DNA of 64,000 nt from Streptomyces sp. NBC_00271 (lineage in GTDB: Bacteria > Actinomycetota > Actinomycetes > Streptomycetales > Streptomycetaceae), in contig NZ_CP108070.1 in assembly GCF_036178845.1 (NCBI RefSeq), positions 1,550,001 to 1,614,000 on the forward strand. Reading direction: 5' to 3'. The notes under the pieces are model-generated. The model was given only the letters and a program-made list of their open reading frames with translations. It did not search any database and was not told the origin of the DNA. Of the stretch, positions 17,579 through 26,500 are shown one piece after another. The position numbers and the translations under genes are program-made. Numbering within the stretch: position 1 is the stretch's first letter; every line of letters begins with the position of its first letter.

Positions 17579-19743
17579 CCCGACCGATCGAGAGGCTCGC
17601 CGTGACGACACCTCCCACCACCGGCCTCGACGAGGCGGGCGCACTGCGCCACCAGCTGGCCGACCAGCTCGCCGCCGCCGGCCACCTCCGCACCCCCGCG
17701 GTCGACAAGGCCCTGCGCACCGTGCCCCGGCACGCCTTCGCCCCCGAAGTACCTCCCCAGAAGGCGTACGCGAACGACATCGTCGCCACCTGCCACAGCG
17801 ACGACGGCCGCATCACCAGCTCCATCTCGGCACCCTGGCTGCAGGCCGACATGCTGGAGGCCGCCCGCCTCCACCCCGGCCACCGCGTCCTGGAGATCGG
17901 CTCCGGCGGCTACAACGCCGCCCTGATCGCCGAACTCGTCGGCCCCACCGGCGGCGTCACCACCCTCGACATCGACCCGGCCGTCACCGACCGCGCCACC
18001 CGCTGCCTGGCCCAGACCGGATACGACCGCGTCCGCGTGGTCACCGCCGACGCCGAGCACCTGCCCGTCGGCATCGTGCCGGACGGCGGCTTCGACGCCA
18101 TCCTGGTCACCGTCGGCACCTGGGACCTTCCCTGGTTCAACGCTCTCGCCGACGGCGGACGCCTCGTCGCGCCCCTGCGCCTGCACCAGTACACGTGGGC
18201 CATCGGCTTCACCAAGCGCGACGGGGCTCTCCACAGTGACGAGCCGCTCATCGTCTGCGGCTTCGTCGCCGTGCGGGGAGCCGGCGCATGGGACGCGAAC
18301 CGGCGCACCGTCCCGGGCACCGGCGTGCACCTGTCCTGGGAGGACGGCACCCCACTGCCCGTCGACCAGCTCGCACCGGCCTTCGCCCGCGAGCCGTTCG
18401 TGGCGCACACCCACGTCACCGTCGGCGGCCAGGAGCCCTTCGACACCCTCACCCTCTACCTGGCCGGGGCCCTGCTCAGCTTCTGCCGCCTGTCGGTCGA
18501 CCCCGACGACGACAACGGGGTCCTGAACCCGCCCCCCGAGCACTGGCCCGGTGCCGCGATCGTACGCGGCGCCTCCCTCGCGCGGCTGGCCACCGAGCGC
18601 ATCTCCGACGGCGACGACGGCAACGGCGTGTACGAGCTGGTCGTCCACGGCTACGGTCCCCACGGCCACCTGGCCGCCCAGGAGATGGCCGAACAGGTCC
18701 AGCACTGGCAGCGCAATCACCGCGCCGCACTCTGTCCGCGGATCACCATCCACCCCCTGGCCGACACCGGTCCCACGCCCGCGACCGACGATCCGCACGT
18801 CTTCGTCAAGAAGCACACCCGCGTCACGATCGACTGGCCGATCATTCCCGGCACGGCGGCCCTGCTCACCGACGACGAGGGCCACTACCTGCTCCACCTG
18901 CGCTCGGCGAACAAACCGATCTGGCGTCCGGGGCAGTGGGCCCTGCTCGGCGGCAACACCGAGAGGGGCGAGACCTGCGACGAGGCCGTCGTGCGCGAAC
19001 TCGCCGAGGAGATCGGGCTCGCCGTCCCGGACCTGATGGGCTTCGTCACGCTGGACACGCTGAGCGCAAACGGGTCATTCAAGGACCGCGTGCGCGTCTA
19101 CCACGGCACACTGAACACCCCCGTGCACGAGATCGAACTGCGCGAGGGCATCCACCTGCGCTGGACCCGCATCGAGGAAACAGCGGAGATGACCATGGAC
19201 CCCGGCACCGCCGCGGTTCTCCACGCACACCACAACGCGCACCAGCCCCGTGGCCGCCGCGGCGGAACGCTTCCCGTGGTGGAGGTCCGCGAGCCCCGCG
19301 ATCACCGCAGCCGCAGCATCATCGGCGCCCACCTCGTCCTCATCCGGTACGGGGCCGTCCTCTTGGGCAAACGCCACCCGAGCAGCGCCTTCGCCCCGTC
19401 GACCTGGCACCTGCCCGCCGGCCACCGCGAAGGCATGGAATCCGCCGTCACCTGCATGGTCCGGGAAGCGCAGGAAGAGACCGGACTCCGCATCGCTGAG
19501 CGTGACTTGTCGCTCGTCCACGTCCTGGACCTGCTCGACCCCGGGAGCACGATCCCGCGTGTGGGGTTGTTCTTCGCTCCCTCCCGCTGGGAGGGCGAGC
19601 CCCTCGTACGCGAACCGGAAAGCTGCACCGAATGGCGCTGGTGGCCGCTGGACGCGTTGCCCGAGCCCATCGTGGAGTACACGCGCGTCGCGTTGGCGGC
19701 CATCTCCCGCGGCGCGCTTTACACCCCCATGGGCTGGTCCTGA
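17575..19743 (+). CDS. FxLD-type methyltransferase fused to two NUDIX domains
   Basis: A 722-aa protein. Residues about 10-400 match the methyltransferase FxLD system group (related to protein-L-isoaspartate methyltransferase), with SAM motif I in HRVLEIGSGGYNAALIAEL. Two NUDIX domains follow, each with an intact box: GGNTERGETCDEAVVRELAE near residue 460 and GHREGMESAVTCMVREAQEE near residue 620. Stand-alone relatives usually sit beside lanthipeptide genes; no dehydratase or cyclase is present here. The ATG overlaps the ABC gene stop, making this the last gene of a fully coupled operon. Confidence 0.85.
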   Translation: MTRPIERLAVTTPPTTGLDEAGALRHQLADQLAAAGHLRTPAVDKALRTVPRHAFAPEVPPQKAYANDIVATCHSDDGRITSSISAPWLQADMLEAARLHPGHRVLEIGSGGYNAALIAELVGPTGGVTTLDIDPAVTDRATRCLAQTGYDRVRVVTADAEHLPVGIVPDGGFDAILVTVGTWDLPWFNALADGGRLVAPLRLHQYTWAIGFTKRDGALHSDEPLIVCGFVAVRGAGAWDANRRTVPGTGVHLSWEDGTPLPVDQLAPAFAREPFVAHTHVTVGGQEPFDTLTLYLAGALLSFCRLSVDPDDDNGVLNPPPEHWPGAAIVRGASLARLATERISDGDDGNGVYELVVHGYGPHGHLAAQEMAEQVQHWQRNHRAALCPRITIHPLADTGPTPATDDPHVFVKKHTRVTIDWPIIPGTAALLTDDEGHYLLHLRSANKPIWRPGQWALLGGNTERGETCDEAVVRELAEEIGLAVPDLMGFVTLDTLSANGSFKDRVRVYHGTLNTPVHEIELREGIHLRWTRIEETAEMTMDPGTAAVLHAHHNAHQPRGRRGGTLPVVEVREPRDHRSRSIIGAHLVLIRYGAVLLGKRHPSSAFAPSTWHLPAGHREGMESAVTCMVREAQEETGLRIAERDLSLVHVLDLLDPGSTIPRVGLFFAPSRWEGEPLVREPESCTEWRWWPLDALPEPIVEYTRVALAAISRGALYTPMGWS

Positions 19744-20224
19744 CGGGGCCGCACACGACCGACCGGCCCAGGCGGCTACCAGCGGTCTCCACTGCCCCGC
19801 CGTCGCCAGTACCGCTACCGAGAAGGGTGTGCTTCCGCACACCACGCAGGACGAATGGGACCGCGGCTACACCGAAGGGCGCCGCTACCGGCCGCGGCGA
19901 GCCCTGGCAGTACTACGGCCTCAGACAACCTGCAGAAGATGGCGTGCCCAGGCCATGCGGTGCTGGCATTGCTCGAAGAAGGTGTAGGTGCACCAGCCGT
20001 GGCGGGCAGACCGCCCTCGACAAGTTACTCAAGCGACTCGCCGACGTTCCTACCCCCGCAGGGCCGACACCGAGCCAGATCGGCGCCCCCGCGACTGCGA
20101 CTCTGCTGCCGGTCATCGACATCACCGCCCGCACACGATCGTGCCGACCTGGTGAGCCGTACTGAGGACCCCTCGAGCATTATCCAGGTGTGGGCCGGCG
20201 CGAGAAGATGCCAGAGTCACTGCC
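19744..20224. other. Intergenic region with decayed fragments
   Basis: No intact gene. One frame at about 19850 encodes DEWDRGYTEGRRYRP, which looks like the N-terminus of a class I methyltransferase but breaks off at once; another near 20020-20140 (LDKLLKRLADVPTPAGPTPS) reads protein-like without a start. Both are best seen as gene debris between the FxLD operon and the next pseudogene. Confidence 0.35.
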
Positions 20225-20642
20225 GTGACCTTGATGAACGTGCTCGTCGACTTCGCCCGGACCGGCCATATCGGCCCGCTTCGCTGCGGCATGCCGCTGA
20301 CCGAGGCCGAGGATCTCCTGGGTCCAGGACGCCCGCACCCCGCTATCCGTAAGCGGAATCTGGATCAGGCTCCGGCCAGGCTCGACGACCATGTTGCCGC
20401 CGCTGGTCTTGCCTGACTCGGAGTCCTACCCGTCCACAGTGCCCCGAGAAGACCTGGTCGCTGCCCTTGATGCAGTCGACTGCCGCCACGACGTCAACGA
20501 CCGCCTCACGTTCGGAGAGCAATCCAGCATCCTTACCCAACCCGCCAACGTCTGCGCGGTGTTCTTCACGCCTGGCCGTGACGACCACGTGCCCCATCGT
20601 GAACGCCACTATCTCGGCGTGATCCACAAGCACACCGCTTGA
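20225..20642 (+). pseudogene. Hypothetical protein gene with internal deletion and frameshift
   Basis: The N-terminal frame (VLVDFARTGHIGPLRCGMPL, AEDLLGPGRPHPAIR) runs from a GTG at 20225 to about 20350. The C-terminal part (LPPLVLPDSESYPSTVPRED ... GVIHKHTA) runs in another frame from about 20352 to 20642. The junction near 20350 appears to have lost the middle of the protein. I recognise this as a streptomycete hypothetical-protein family of unknown function but cannot name it. Confidence 0.55.
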
Positions 20643-20643
20643 C

Positions 20644-20770
20644 ATCTTCGATTCCACAGAAAGGGTGGGAAGTCGCCAGGCATGGAACCCTGAACGCCGA
20701 GGACGCCCTCAAGGTTGCCCACACCGAGATCTTTGAAGCCGCGCAGCGCCAGACACGCGACTTCGCCTGA
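20644..20770 (+). pseudogene. C-terminal fragment of an unknown protein
   Basis: The frame ending at 20770 encodes WEVARHGTLNAEDALKVAHT and EIFEAAQRQTRDFA. It has clean codon use but no start, and looks like the tail of a gene once located downstream of the preceding pseudogene. Family unknown. Confidence 0.35.
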
Positions 20771-20804
20771 CGGAAGGAGGTGTTGGCTGCGTGGGCGGGA
20801 TGGG

Positions 20805-21179
20805 TCAGGTAAGTCGCCGTCCCATCTTTGCTGACTTCCGGTTGTGTCCCTTCGTGTCCCACCACTCTTCCAGATGGGCGTGGACGAGGTGCACGAGCTG
20901 CAGCAGTCGGTCGGAAGGGGGTGCGGGCGAGGCGAGCACATCCGCCCAGGACTTGTCGTCCCAGGGGAGGGCGACGACCCAACGTTCGCCCGGGTGGTCT
21001 TGGCGGCCTACAGTCAGCCAGTACGTCAACGTCGCGCTGCGGTCCGGATGGTGCTCGACCGTCATGTCGATGACGTCGAACCGCAGTCCGTCAGCGGTGA
21101 CGTACGAGCGGCTCAGGGCCTGCTCGGCTGGTGTCTGTTCCTCCACAGTGGTCAACCACCCTTTCACCTCGGCCCGCAC
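20805..21179 (-). CDS. Small cytoplasmic protein, candidate immunity partner
   Basis: 124 aa, acidic, without signal or membrane segment, rich in Trp and His (YWLTVGRQDHPGERWVVALP, EEWWDTKGHN). It starts 13 bases after the secreted protein gene ending at 21193, on the same strand. The pairing of a secreted nuclease-like protein with a small neighbour suggests an immunity role, but no named immunity family is recognised. Confidence 0.6.
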   Translation of the reverse strand: MRAEVKGWLTTVEEQTPAEQALSRSYVTADGLRFDVIDMTVEHHPDRSATLTYWLTVGRQDHPGERWVVALPWDDKSWADVLASPAPPSDRLLQLVHLVHAHLEEWWDTKGHNRKSAKMGRRLT

Positions 21180-21192
21180 CCCAACACCATGT

Positions 21193-21675
21193 TCAGCAGC
21201 GAGCAGCGCCGGCGGCGGCCGGCTGGTCGACCTTGTAGGCCGTCAGGAGGTCGTTCCTAGCGGCCGGGGTACCGATGATGGTGCGGAACTTCTCCACTCG
21301 CGGGCACTGATTGGCGTAGGTGGAGTAACCACCGCGGCCATTGGCGTCCCCGGACCCGATGGCAGCGCCTATCTTCCGGTCCATCGTACTGTCCCAGCCG
21401 TGCCCCGCCTTGATGTGCTTCCAGCCCCACGTGCTTGTGCCGCAGCGCAGGGTGTAAAAGGTGGGGGGGCCGACGGGCACCTGGCGGTAGTACTTCTTCA
21501 GGACGTAGTTGCGGCTGTGGCTCCTGCACTTGGCGTCAAAACTGTCGGCCGCCGCGGTGACGGTCTTCCCTGAGACGGCGGGCGCGGCGGACGCGGAACC
21601 GGCTGCCGGAATCAGCAGGGCCGATATGACGGCAGCAGCAGACAGCCCTGCCTTGACGGAAGTGTTGTGAAGCAT
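21193..21675 (-). CDS. Secreted protein, candidate RNase-like toxin
   Basis: 160 aa with a Sec signal (ATG at 21675 behind AGGGGA; hydrophobic stretch ending SASAAP, residues 1-30). The mature part has Cys residues that could form disulfides, a conserved-looking block YTLRCGTSTWGWKHIKAGHG with two His, and a C-terminal LLTAYK. A His-containing block with a terminal TAY motif is reminiscent of BECR-fold RNase toxins of polymorphic toxin systems; this is inference. A small gene follows immediately and may encode immunity. Confidence 0.6.
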   Translation of the reverse strand: MLHNTSVKAGLSAAAVISALLIPAAGSASAAPAVSGKTVTAAADSFDAKCRSHSRNYVLKKYYRQVPVGPPTFYTLRCGTSTWGWKHIKAGHGWDSTMDRKIGAAIGSGDANGRGGYSTYANQCPRVEKFRTIIGTPAARNDLLTAYKVDQPAAAGAARC

Positions 21676-22011
21676 GCGTTCCCCTCTGTTCTCCCCGTGG
21701 TCAGCGGGGAGTTGGTGTACGAAGCGCCTCATTGGTGGCGCCGCTTCACCGTTTCATCGTTGATTGCACGCCGTCAATTGAATACATGTCAGGCCATCCA
21801 GGCGCAGACTTCACAGCACCGACCAGGCCCCTCACAACAACCGGCACCTGCGACTTCGGCTCGATCCAGCATCACCCACCACGCATGTGGTCTTGCTGGG
21901 CCTGTTCGAACACTGGGACCGTGACATCTGTTGCCACTCCGGCTGATGGAAGCCTCCGGATAGACCGGTGCACGGTTTCCGGGCCGGCGATCCTGCCAAA
22001 GTCTCGACGGG

Positions 22012-22090
22012 CGCTTTGTGCGCTGGTCAGCGATGCGCTACCTCTGTACCACCAGCAGGCCAAGAAGTCCGTGTACTGGGCGCGGATCCG
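22012..22090. repeat. Partial copy (C) of a dispersed structured repeat
   Basis: Contains GCTTTGTGC-GCTGGTCAGC followed 20 bases later by TACCACCAGCAGGCCAAGAA, matching the longer copy near 27172-27230 at about 75-80 percent by eye. The 3' hairpin of the other copies is missing. The surrounding 21733-22239 holds no gene and is the upstream region of the sugar kinase. Confidence 0.5.
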
Positions 22091-22239
22091 GTATTTGGGT
22101 TCTGCCATGGAGACCCGGGGGTGCCGCCGCGCTCGTCCGAGGTACAGATGTGACGACATCTCCGGCAGCCGTCCGGCTGAACTGCGGCGGACCGAGCGAC
22201 AACCTACGGTGGCGCACCCGGCGCCAAGGGAGGCAGTAC

Positions 22240-23727
22240 ATGATCGACGTCGTCTTCGGAGTTGACGTTGGCACCTCCAGCACCAAGGGCGTGGTGGTCG
22301 ACACTGCCGGCCGCATCCTGGGTGAGGCCGTACGCAGTCACGTGGTCGACCGTCCCCGGCCGGGGCACGTCGAGATGGACGCACATGTGTGGTGGGACGA
22401 GTTCGTCTCGCTCGCGTCCGAGTTGCTCGATCGCGACGACGTCACCGTCCGCGCCGTCGGAGTCAGCGGCATGGGCCCGTGCACCCTTCTGGTCGATGAC
22501 GCGGGGCAGCCGGTGCGTCCGGCGGTGCTGTACGGGGTGGACACCCGCGCCGAGGACCAGATCGCCCGGCTGAACCGGGAGTTGGGGTCGGACACCGTCT
22601 TCCGCAGGTGCGGTTCGGCGCTGTCGTCCCAGGCCGTCGGGCCGAAACTCGCCTGGATCCGCGAGCGGGAGCCCGGGGTGTGGGCACGCGCCCGCCGCCT
22701 CCTCATGCCTGCCTCGTGGCTCGCCCACCGGCTGACCGGCGCCTACGTGCTGGACCTGCATTCCGCCAGCCAGTGCACCCCGCTGTTCGACATCCACGAA
22801 CAGCGCTGGATCCCCGAGTGGGCCGAGCACATCGCACCCGGCATCGAACTCCCCCCGCTGCGCTGGCCGGGCGAGGAGGCCGGCCGGGTGAGCACGCCCG
22901 TCCCGGGCGTCCCGGCCGGGACGCCGGTCATCGTGGGGACGATCGACGCCTGGAGCGAGGCCATCAGCGTCGGCGGCCACGGCGTCGGCGACCTGATGCT
23001 GATGTACGGCACCACCATGTTCCTGGTGAACACCGTCGACCGGCTCGTGACCAGCCCGTCGATGTGGTCCACGGTCGGCGCCCTGCCCGGCACCCGTTGC
23101 CTGGCCGGCGGTATGGCCACCTCCGGAGCCGTCACCGACTGGCTCGGGCACCTCTTCGGCGACGCCGACCTCGGCGTGCTGTTCGACGAGGCGGCCGCCT
23201 CGCCCCCGGGTGCGAACGGCCTGGTGATGCTGCCGTACTTCGCCGGGGAACGGACACCCGTCATGGACCCCGACGCCCGGGGCGTGATCGCGGGCCTGAC
23301 GCTGGGTCACACCCGGGCCGACCTGATGCGGGCGGCGCTGGAGGCCACCGCCTACGGTGTCCGGCACAACGTCGAGACGATGCTCGCGGCCGGCGCCGAC
23401 ATCCGGCGGATCGTGGCGGTCGGCGGCGGCACCCGGGGCGGACTGTGGCCTCAGATCGTCAGCGATGTCAGCGGTCTCGAACAGATCGTCGCCCGCACGA
23501 CCATCGGTGCCAGTTACGGTGCCGCCTTCCTCGCCGCCGGGCTGATCGGCCGACCGGACATCGCGGCCTGGAATCCGGCGGAATCGGTGGTCCGGCCCGA
23601 TCCCGCCACCGCGGGTGTCTACGACCGCCGGTTCACCCAGTACCGGGTCCTGTACGAGAGCACCACCGCGGTCACCCACGCCCTGGCCCACGACCAGAAC
23701 ACCGGCCGTGAAGTAGATACCACGTGA
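22240..23727 (+). CDS. FGGY-family carbohydrate kinase (xylulokinase-like)
   Basis: A 495-aa sugar kinase of the hexokinase/actin fold: phosphate-1 motif GVDVGTSSTKGVVVD at residues 7-21, DAWSEAISVGGHG and YGTTMFLVN for phosphate 2, and the adenosine motif AVGGGTRGGLWPQI near residue 405. It phosphorylates a pentulose, hexulose or polyol with ATP. ATG at 22240 has AGGGAGG upstream. It stands alone with no sugar transporter or isomerase nearby, so the substrate cannot be inferred from context. Confidence 0.92.
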   Translation: MIDVVFGVDVGTSSTKGVVVDTAGRILGEAVRSHVVDRPRPGHVEMDAHVWWDEFVSLASELLDRDDVTVRAVGVSGMGPCTLLVDDAGQPVRPAVLYGVDTRAEDQIARLNRELGSDTVFRRCGSALSSQAVGPKLAWIREREPGVWARARRLLMPASWLAHRLTGAYVLDLHSASQCTPLFDIHEQRWIPEWAEHIAPGIELPPLRWPGEEAGRVSTPVPGVPAGTPVIVGTIDAWSEAISVGGHGVGDLMLMYGTTMFLVNTVDRLVTSPSMWSTVGALPGTRCLAGGMATSGAVTDWLGHLFGDADLGVLFDEAAASPPGANGLVMLPYFAGERTPVMDPDARGVIAGLTLGHTRADLMRAALEATAYGVRHNVETMLAAGADIRRIVAVGGGTRGGLWPQIVSDVSGLEQIVARTTIGASYGAAFLAAGLIGRPDIAAWNPAESVVRPDPATAGVYDRRFTQYRVLYESTTAVTHALAHDQNTGREVDTT

Positions 23728-23987
23728 CGTCGCCCTACGCCCTGCCCGCCCCGTTCCGTGTCCGGTCCTGAAGCCGGACGACGAGTACCGCACGCCGAAC
23801 CACCACGGCTCCCGGAACCTCTCCCCGCAACGGCCGTCCACGGTTTTCCCGTCGGCGCGGAGGAACCGACCTCGCTCAACACTCTGCGGTGCTCGCTCCA
23901 CGGCCTCCAGCCCGCTCCAAGATGGTCAGCCAGGGCCGACATACCGCTCCCTCAACCGCATTCGTGCTGCTCAGAGGCGCGCAGGCC

Positions 23988-24101
23988 ATGCATCACCAGC
24001 AGACGAAGCGCCTCCTGGTGTCCTACTCGGCGCAGCGGCTGGGCTTCTTCCGGTCGCAGAAAAGGGGCGCCTGGCCAGGTCAGATGTCCGGCAGGCGCCC
24101 C
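23988..24101 (+). repeat. Copy B of a dispersed structured repeat ending in a terminator hairpin
   Basis: Shares CACCAGCAGACGAAG, CTGGTGTC-TACTCG and GCTGGGCTTCTTC with copy A (27172-27316). It closes with 10-bp arms at 24064-24073 and 24092-24101. The hairpin lies between the sugar kinase (plus) and the DUF3103-like gene (minus), so it may also serve as a shared terminator. A transcript could form successive stem-loops. Confidence 0.5.
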
Positions 24102-24233
24102 TCTTGGTCAGTGCCGGGCACGGCTGCGCCGTGGTGTCGGGGGCATGCGGCCTCCGGCACGACAGCCGTGTCCTCGGCGCGGACCGGCGCGTTCACCGAC
24201 GTGCGGCGGCCGGTCCGCGCTGGCGTGCGAGGT

Positions 24234-25391
24234 CTAGAACTCCTCGACGAAGTAGGGCTCGACGGTCATCCAGCCGTTGCCCGAAGCGCCGTTCAGCCGG
24301 CCCGAGGAGTTCCGGGCGAGGGTGTACCAGGACTCCACGTAGTCGGGGTCGTCAGTGAACCAGCTGTCGGGTATCGCGCTCAGGACCGCGTTCACCAACG
24401 GGATGTAGGTGCCCTGGTCGGTCACGGTGAGCAGCGCCGTGGTGATCGCCTGTGCCAGCGCACGGTAGTTGGTGCCGTCGTCGTCCTCCATCATGACGAC
24501 GTCGGCCAGGTTGTACTTGTAGTTCGACCAGTTGACCAGGATCTGGTTCGGGTAGTAGACGGTGCCGTCGTAGTCCAGGTAGGGCATGTCCACCGAGTCG
24601 ACGCGCGCCGTGCCGTCCTGGCCGAAGCCGGTCACCAGCGAGAACATCTCGGCGGATCCCTTGAACCAGGGCTCCTGGTCGTCGTTCACCTCGACGGCCG
24701 TGACCTTGGTCGCCCACCAGCCCGCCGCGCTCGCGGCGTCGGCGCTGTTCGCCACCTTCGACGGCAGGGAGGTCAGCCCCTTGTCGGCGAAGGCCTTCTG
24801 CAGCACCTTCAGGCCGGCCCGGTGAGCCTTGGTGACGTCGATGTCCAGGACGTACAGCGGGCGGTCGGGGACGCGCGCGGTGTCGACGGCGTGGGCGTGG
24901 CCCTGGCTGTCGTATGCCGTGATGGTCTTGGCGTCGTCGGCGGCCGCGGCGACGGCGATCCAGGGAGTGACTTCGGCATTCAGGTGCGACCGCATGGACG
25001 GCGCGCCCAGCCGAACGCGCAGTAGCGACCCGGTCGACGCGGGCAGGCCCTTCAGGCCCGCGATGCGACGGTCCGCGGCAGAGACGGAAGCGAACAGGTT
25101 CTTGCCCTCCGGAGCGGCGGTCCTGCCCGCCAGCGCCTGGAGGTCCACGTCCTCGGTGCCGAGCGCGGCCGCACGGACCTGCTCGCGCCACTGCGGGTCG
25201 CGCAGCGAGGCGGACAGCGCCCGCGCGATCTCCTGCTCGGTCGACCGCACCGGAGACTGCCGGAACGGCGTGGCCTGGTCCCCGGTGTCCCGCACCGGCG
25301 CGGCGATCGCCGGCTGGGCGGTGCCGCCGATGACCGCGGACAGCATCACACCGATGAGGACGCCGCGTCTCTTGCTTGATCTGCTCACCAT
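24234..25391 (-). CDS. Secreted DUF3103-like protein
   Basis: 385 aa with a basic N-terminus (SRSSKRRG) and a signal peptide ending near AQPAIAAP. The mature region contains AVEVNDDQEPWFKGSAEMF and YLDYDGTVYYPNQILVNW, which fit the DUF3103 family as I remember it; function unknown. Acidic stretches (VMMEDDDG, FTDDPDYVE) could bind calcium. The ATG at 25391 is preceded by AAGGAG. Confidence 0.7.
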   Translation of the reverse strand: MVSRSSKRRGVLIGVMLSAVIGGTAQPAIAAPVRDTGDQATPFRQSPVRSTEQEIARALSASLRDPQWREQVRAAALGTEDVDLQALAGRTAAPEGKNLFASVSAADRRIAGLKGLPASTGSLLRVRLGAPSMRSHLNAEVTPWIAVAAAADDAKTITAYDSQGHAHAVDTARVPDRPLYVLDIDVTKAHRAGLKVLQKAFADKGLTSLPSKVANSADAASAAGWWATKVTAVEVNDDQEPWFKGSAEMFSLVTGFGQDGTARVDSVDMPYLDYDGTVYYPNQILVNWSNYKYNLADVVMMEDDDGTNYRALAQAITTALLTVTDQGTYIPLVNAVLSAIPDSWFTDDPDYVESWYTLARNSSGRLNGASGNGWMTVEPYFVEEF

Positions 25392-25680
25392 GCTCCTTGT
25401 GTTGTTGGTCGCCGCCGCGCCCACGGTGAACGGGCGGCCGTCCTGGGGTGATGGGCCCGGATTGCCTCGGGCACCTGAGGGGTCGCGGCCGCGCACCTGG
25501 TCCCACCCCTCCGGGCGTTCACCAGGGCGTCAGCATTGACCTATGCATGACAATGGAGGAAACGTGGGACGAACGGGCATCCGTGCATGATCGGGGCCAC
25601 TCCGAGGCTGGGCCGCTTCGCCGCACACACCTCGCCTCGACGGGAGCCGGCGGGCCCGGAGTCGCCGCCGGGAAGCGCGG

Positions 25681-26409
25681 CTACCGGGGACCGTCGGCGG
25701 TCGGCCGCCCGCGAGAACTGCTCAGCGAACCGAGCATGATCTTCTCGGTGCCGGCCAGATACCTCTCCGCCGCGCGCCGCGCCTCCTCGCCGTCCCGGTC
25801 GACCACGGCCCGTACCACCGGCGCGAGCCGGTCCGTCGCCCGCGCCGCGTCCTCGAACGGCGCCCGCAGCGAGGCCCGTACCGGAAGGTAGGCGTTGAAC
25901 AGCGTGTTCGTGAGGAGCAGATAGACCCGGTTCCCCGTGGCCCGCGCCAGTTCACGATGCACTTCCACGTCGGCGAGCTGGACGGCGTCGGCGTCCGAGC
26001 CGTCCGCGACCTGACGCAGCAGGTGTTCCAGCCGCCGGGCCTGTCGTTCCGTGCGCCGGTCGGCCGCACGGCCGGCGATCAGGGTGCCGATCTGCCGCCG
26101 CACCTCGAAGACCTCCCGCAGCCACATGGGGTCCTGTGCGGCCAGCATCGGAAGCAGGTCGGCGCCGCCGACCCGCAGGTAATCCAGAATGCGCGTGCCG
26201 ATGCCGTGCCTGGTGCTCAGCAGTCCCGCCTGCTCCAACCGGGTCAGCGCGTGCTTCAAGGTCGTACGGGTGACCCCGTACCCGGCGGCCAGCTCCCTCT
26301 CGGGGGGCAGCAAGGATCCGGGTTCGTGCGTGCCGCTCAGAATGTCGTCACGCAGCCGCGCTTCAAGCAGGTCGACCACGGTTCGGCGCAGAATGCTTTC
26401 GACGGCCAC
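25681..26409 (-). CDS. GntR/FadR-type transcriptional regulator (FCD domain)
   Basis: 242 aa. The N-terminal winged helix (residues 10-75) includes LLPPERELAAGYGVTRTTLK and LEQAGLLSTRHGIGTRI. The C-terminal helical FCD-like domain has FEVRRQIGTLIAGRAADRRT and the metal-binding His in DVEVHRELARATGNRVY. The ligand is unknown, probably an organic acid. The start is a GTG at 26409. Two direct repeats just upstream are likely autoregulatory operators. Confidence 0.88.
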   Translation of the reverse strand: MAVESILRRTVVDLLEARLRDDILSGTHEPGSLLPPERELAAGYGVTRTTLKHALTRLEQAGLLSTRHGIGTRILDYLRVGGADLLPMLAAQDPMWLREVFEVRRQIGTLIAGRAADRRTERQARRLEHLLRQVADGSDADAVQLADVEVHRELARATGNRVYLLLTNTLFNAYLPVRASLRAPFEDAARATDRLAPVVRAVVDRDGEEARRAAERYLAGTEKIMLGSLSSSRGRPTADGPR

Positions 26410-26434
26410 GGAGGATCTCCCAGGCTTCGGTCAA

Positions 26435-26500
26435 TGGTTCAGCGGCTCACTGGTCTAGTGGCCCACTGGTTCAGCGACTTCTTGGTCTAGTGGCTCAGCC
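26435..26500. promoter_or_regulatory. Two 32-bp direct repeats upstream of the GntR gene
   Basis: TGGTTCAGCG-N6-TGGTCTAGTGGC occurs at 26435-26462 and again at 26467-26494, exactly 32 bases apart. Each copy contains TGGTCTAGTGG, close to the TNGTNNNACNA-like operators of GntR proteins, and the flanks add CACT/AGTG symmetry. Spacing of three helical turns suits cooperative binding of two dimers. Confidence 0.5.

Noticed and set aside
15926..18897. Long minus-strand frames opposite the ABC and methyltransferase genes
   Set aside because: GC-bias shadows; the plus strand has full domain signatures and coupled starts.
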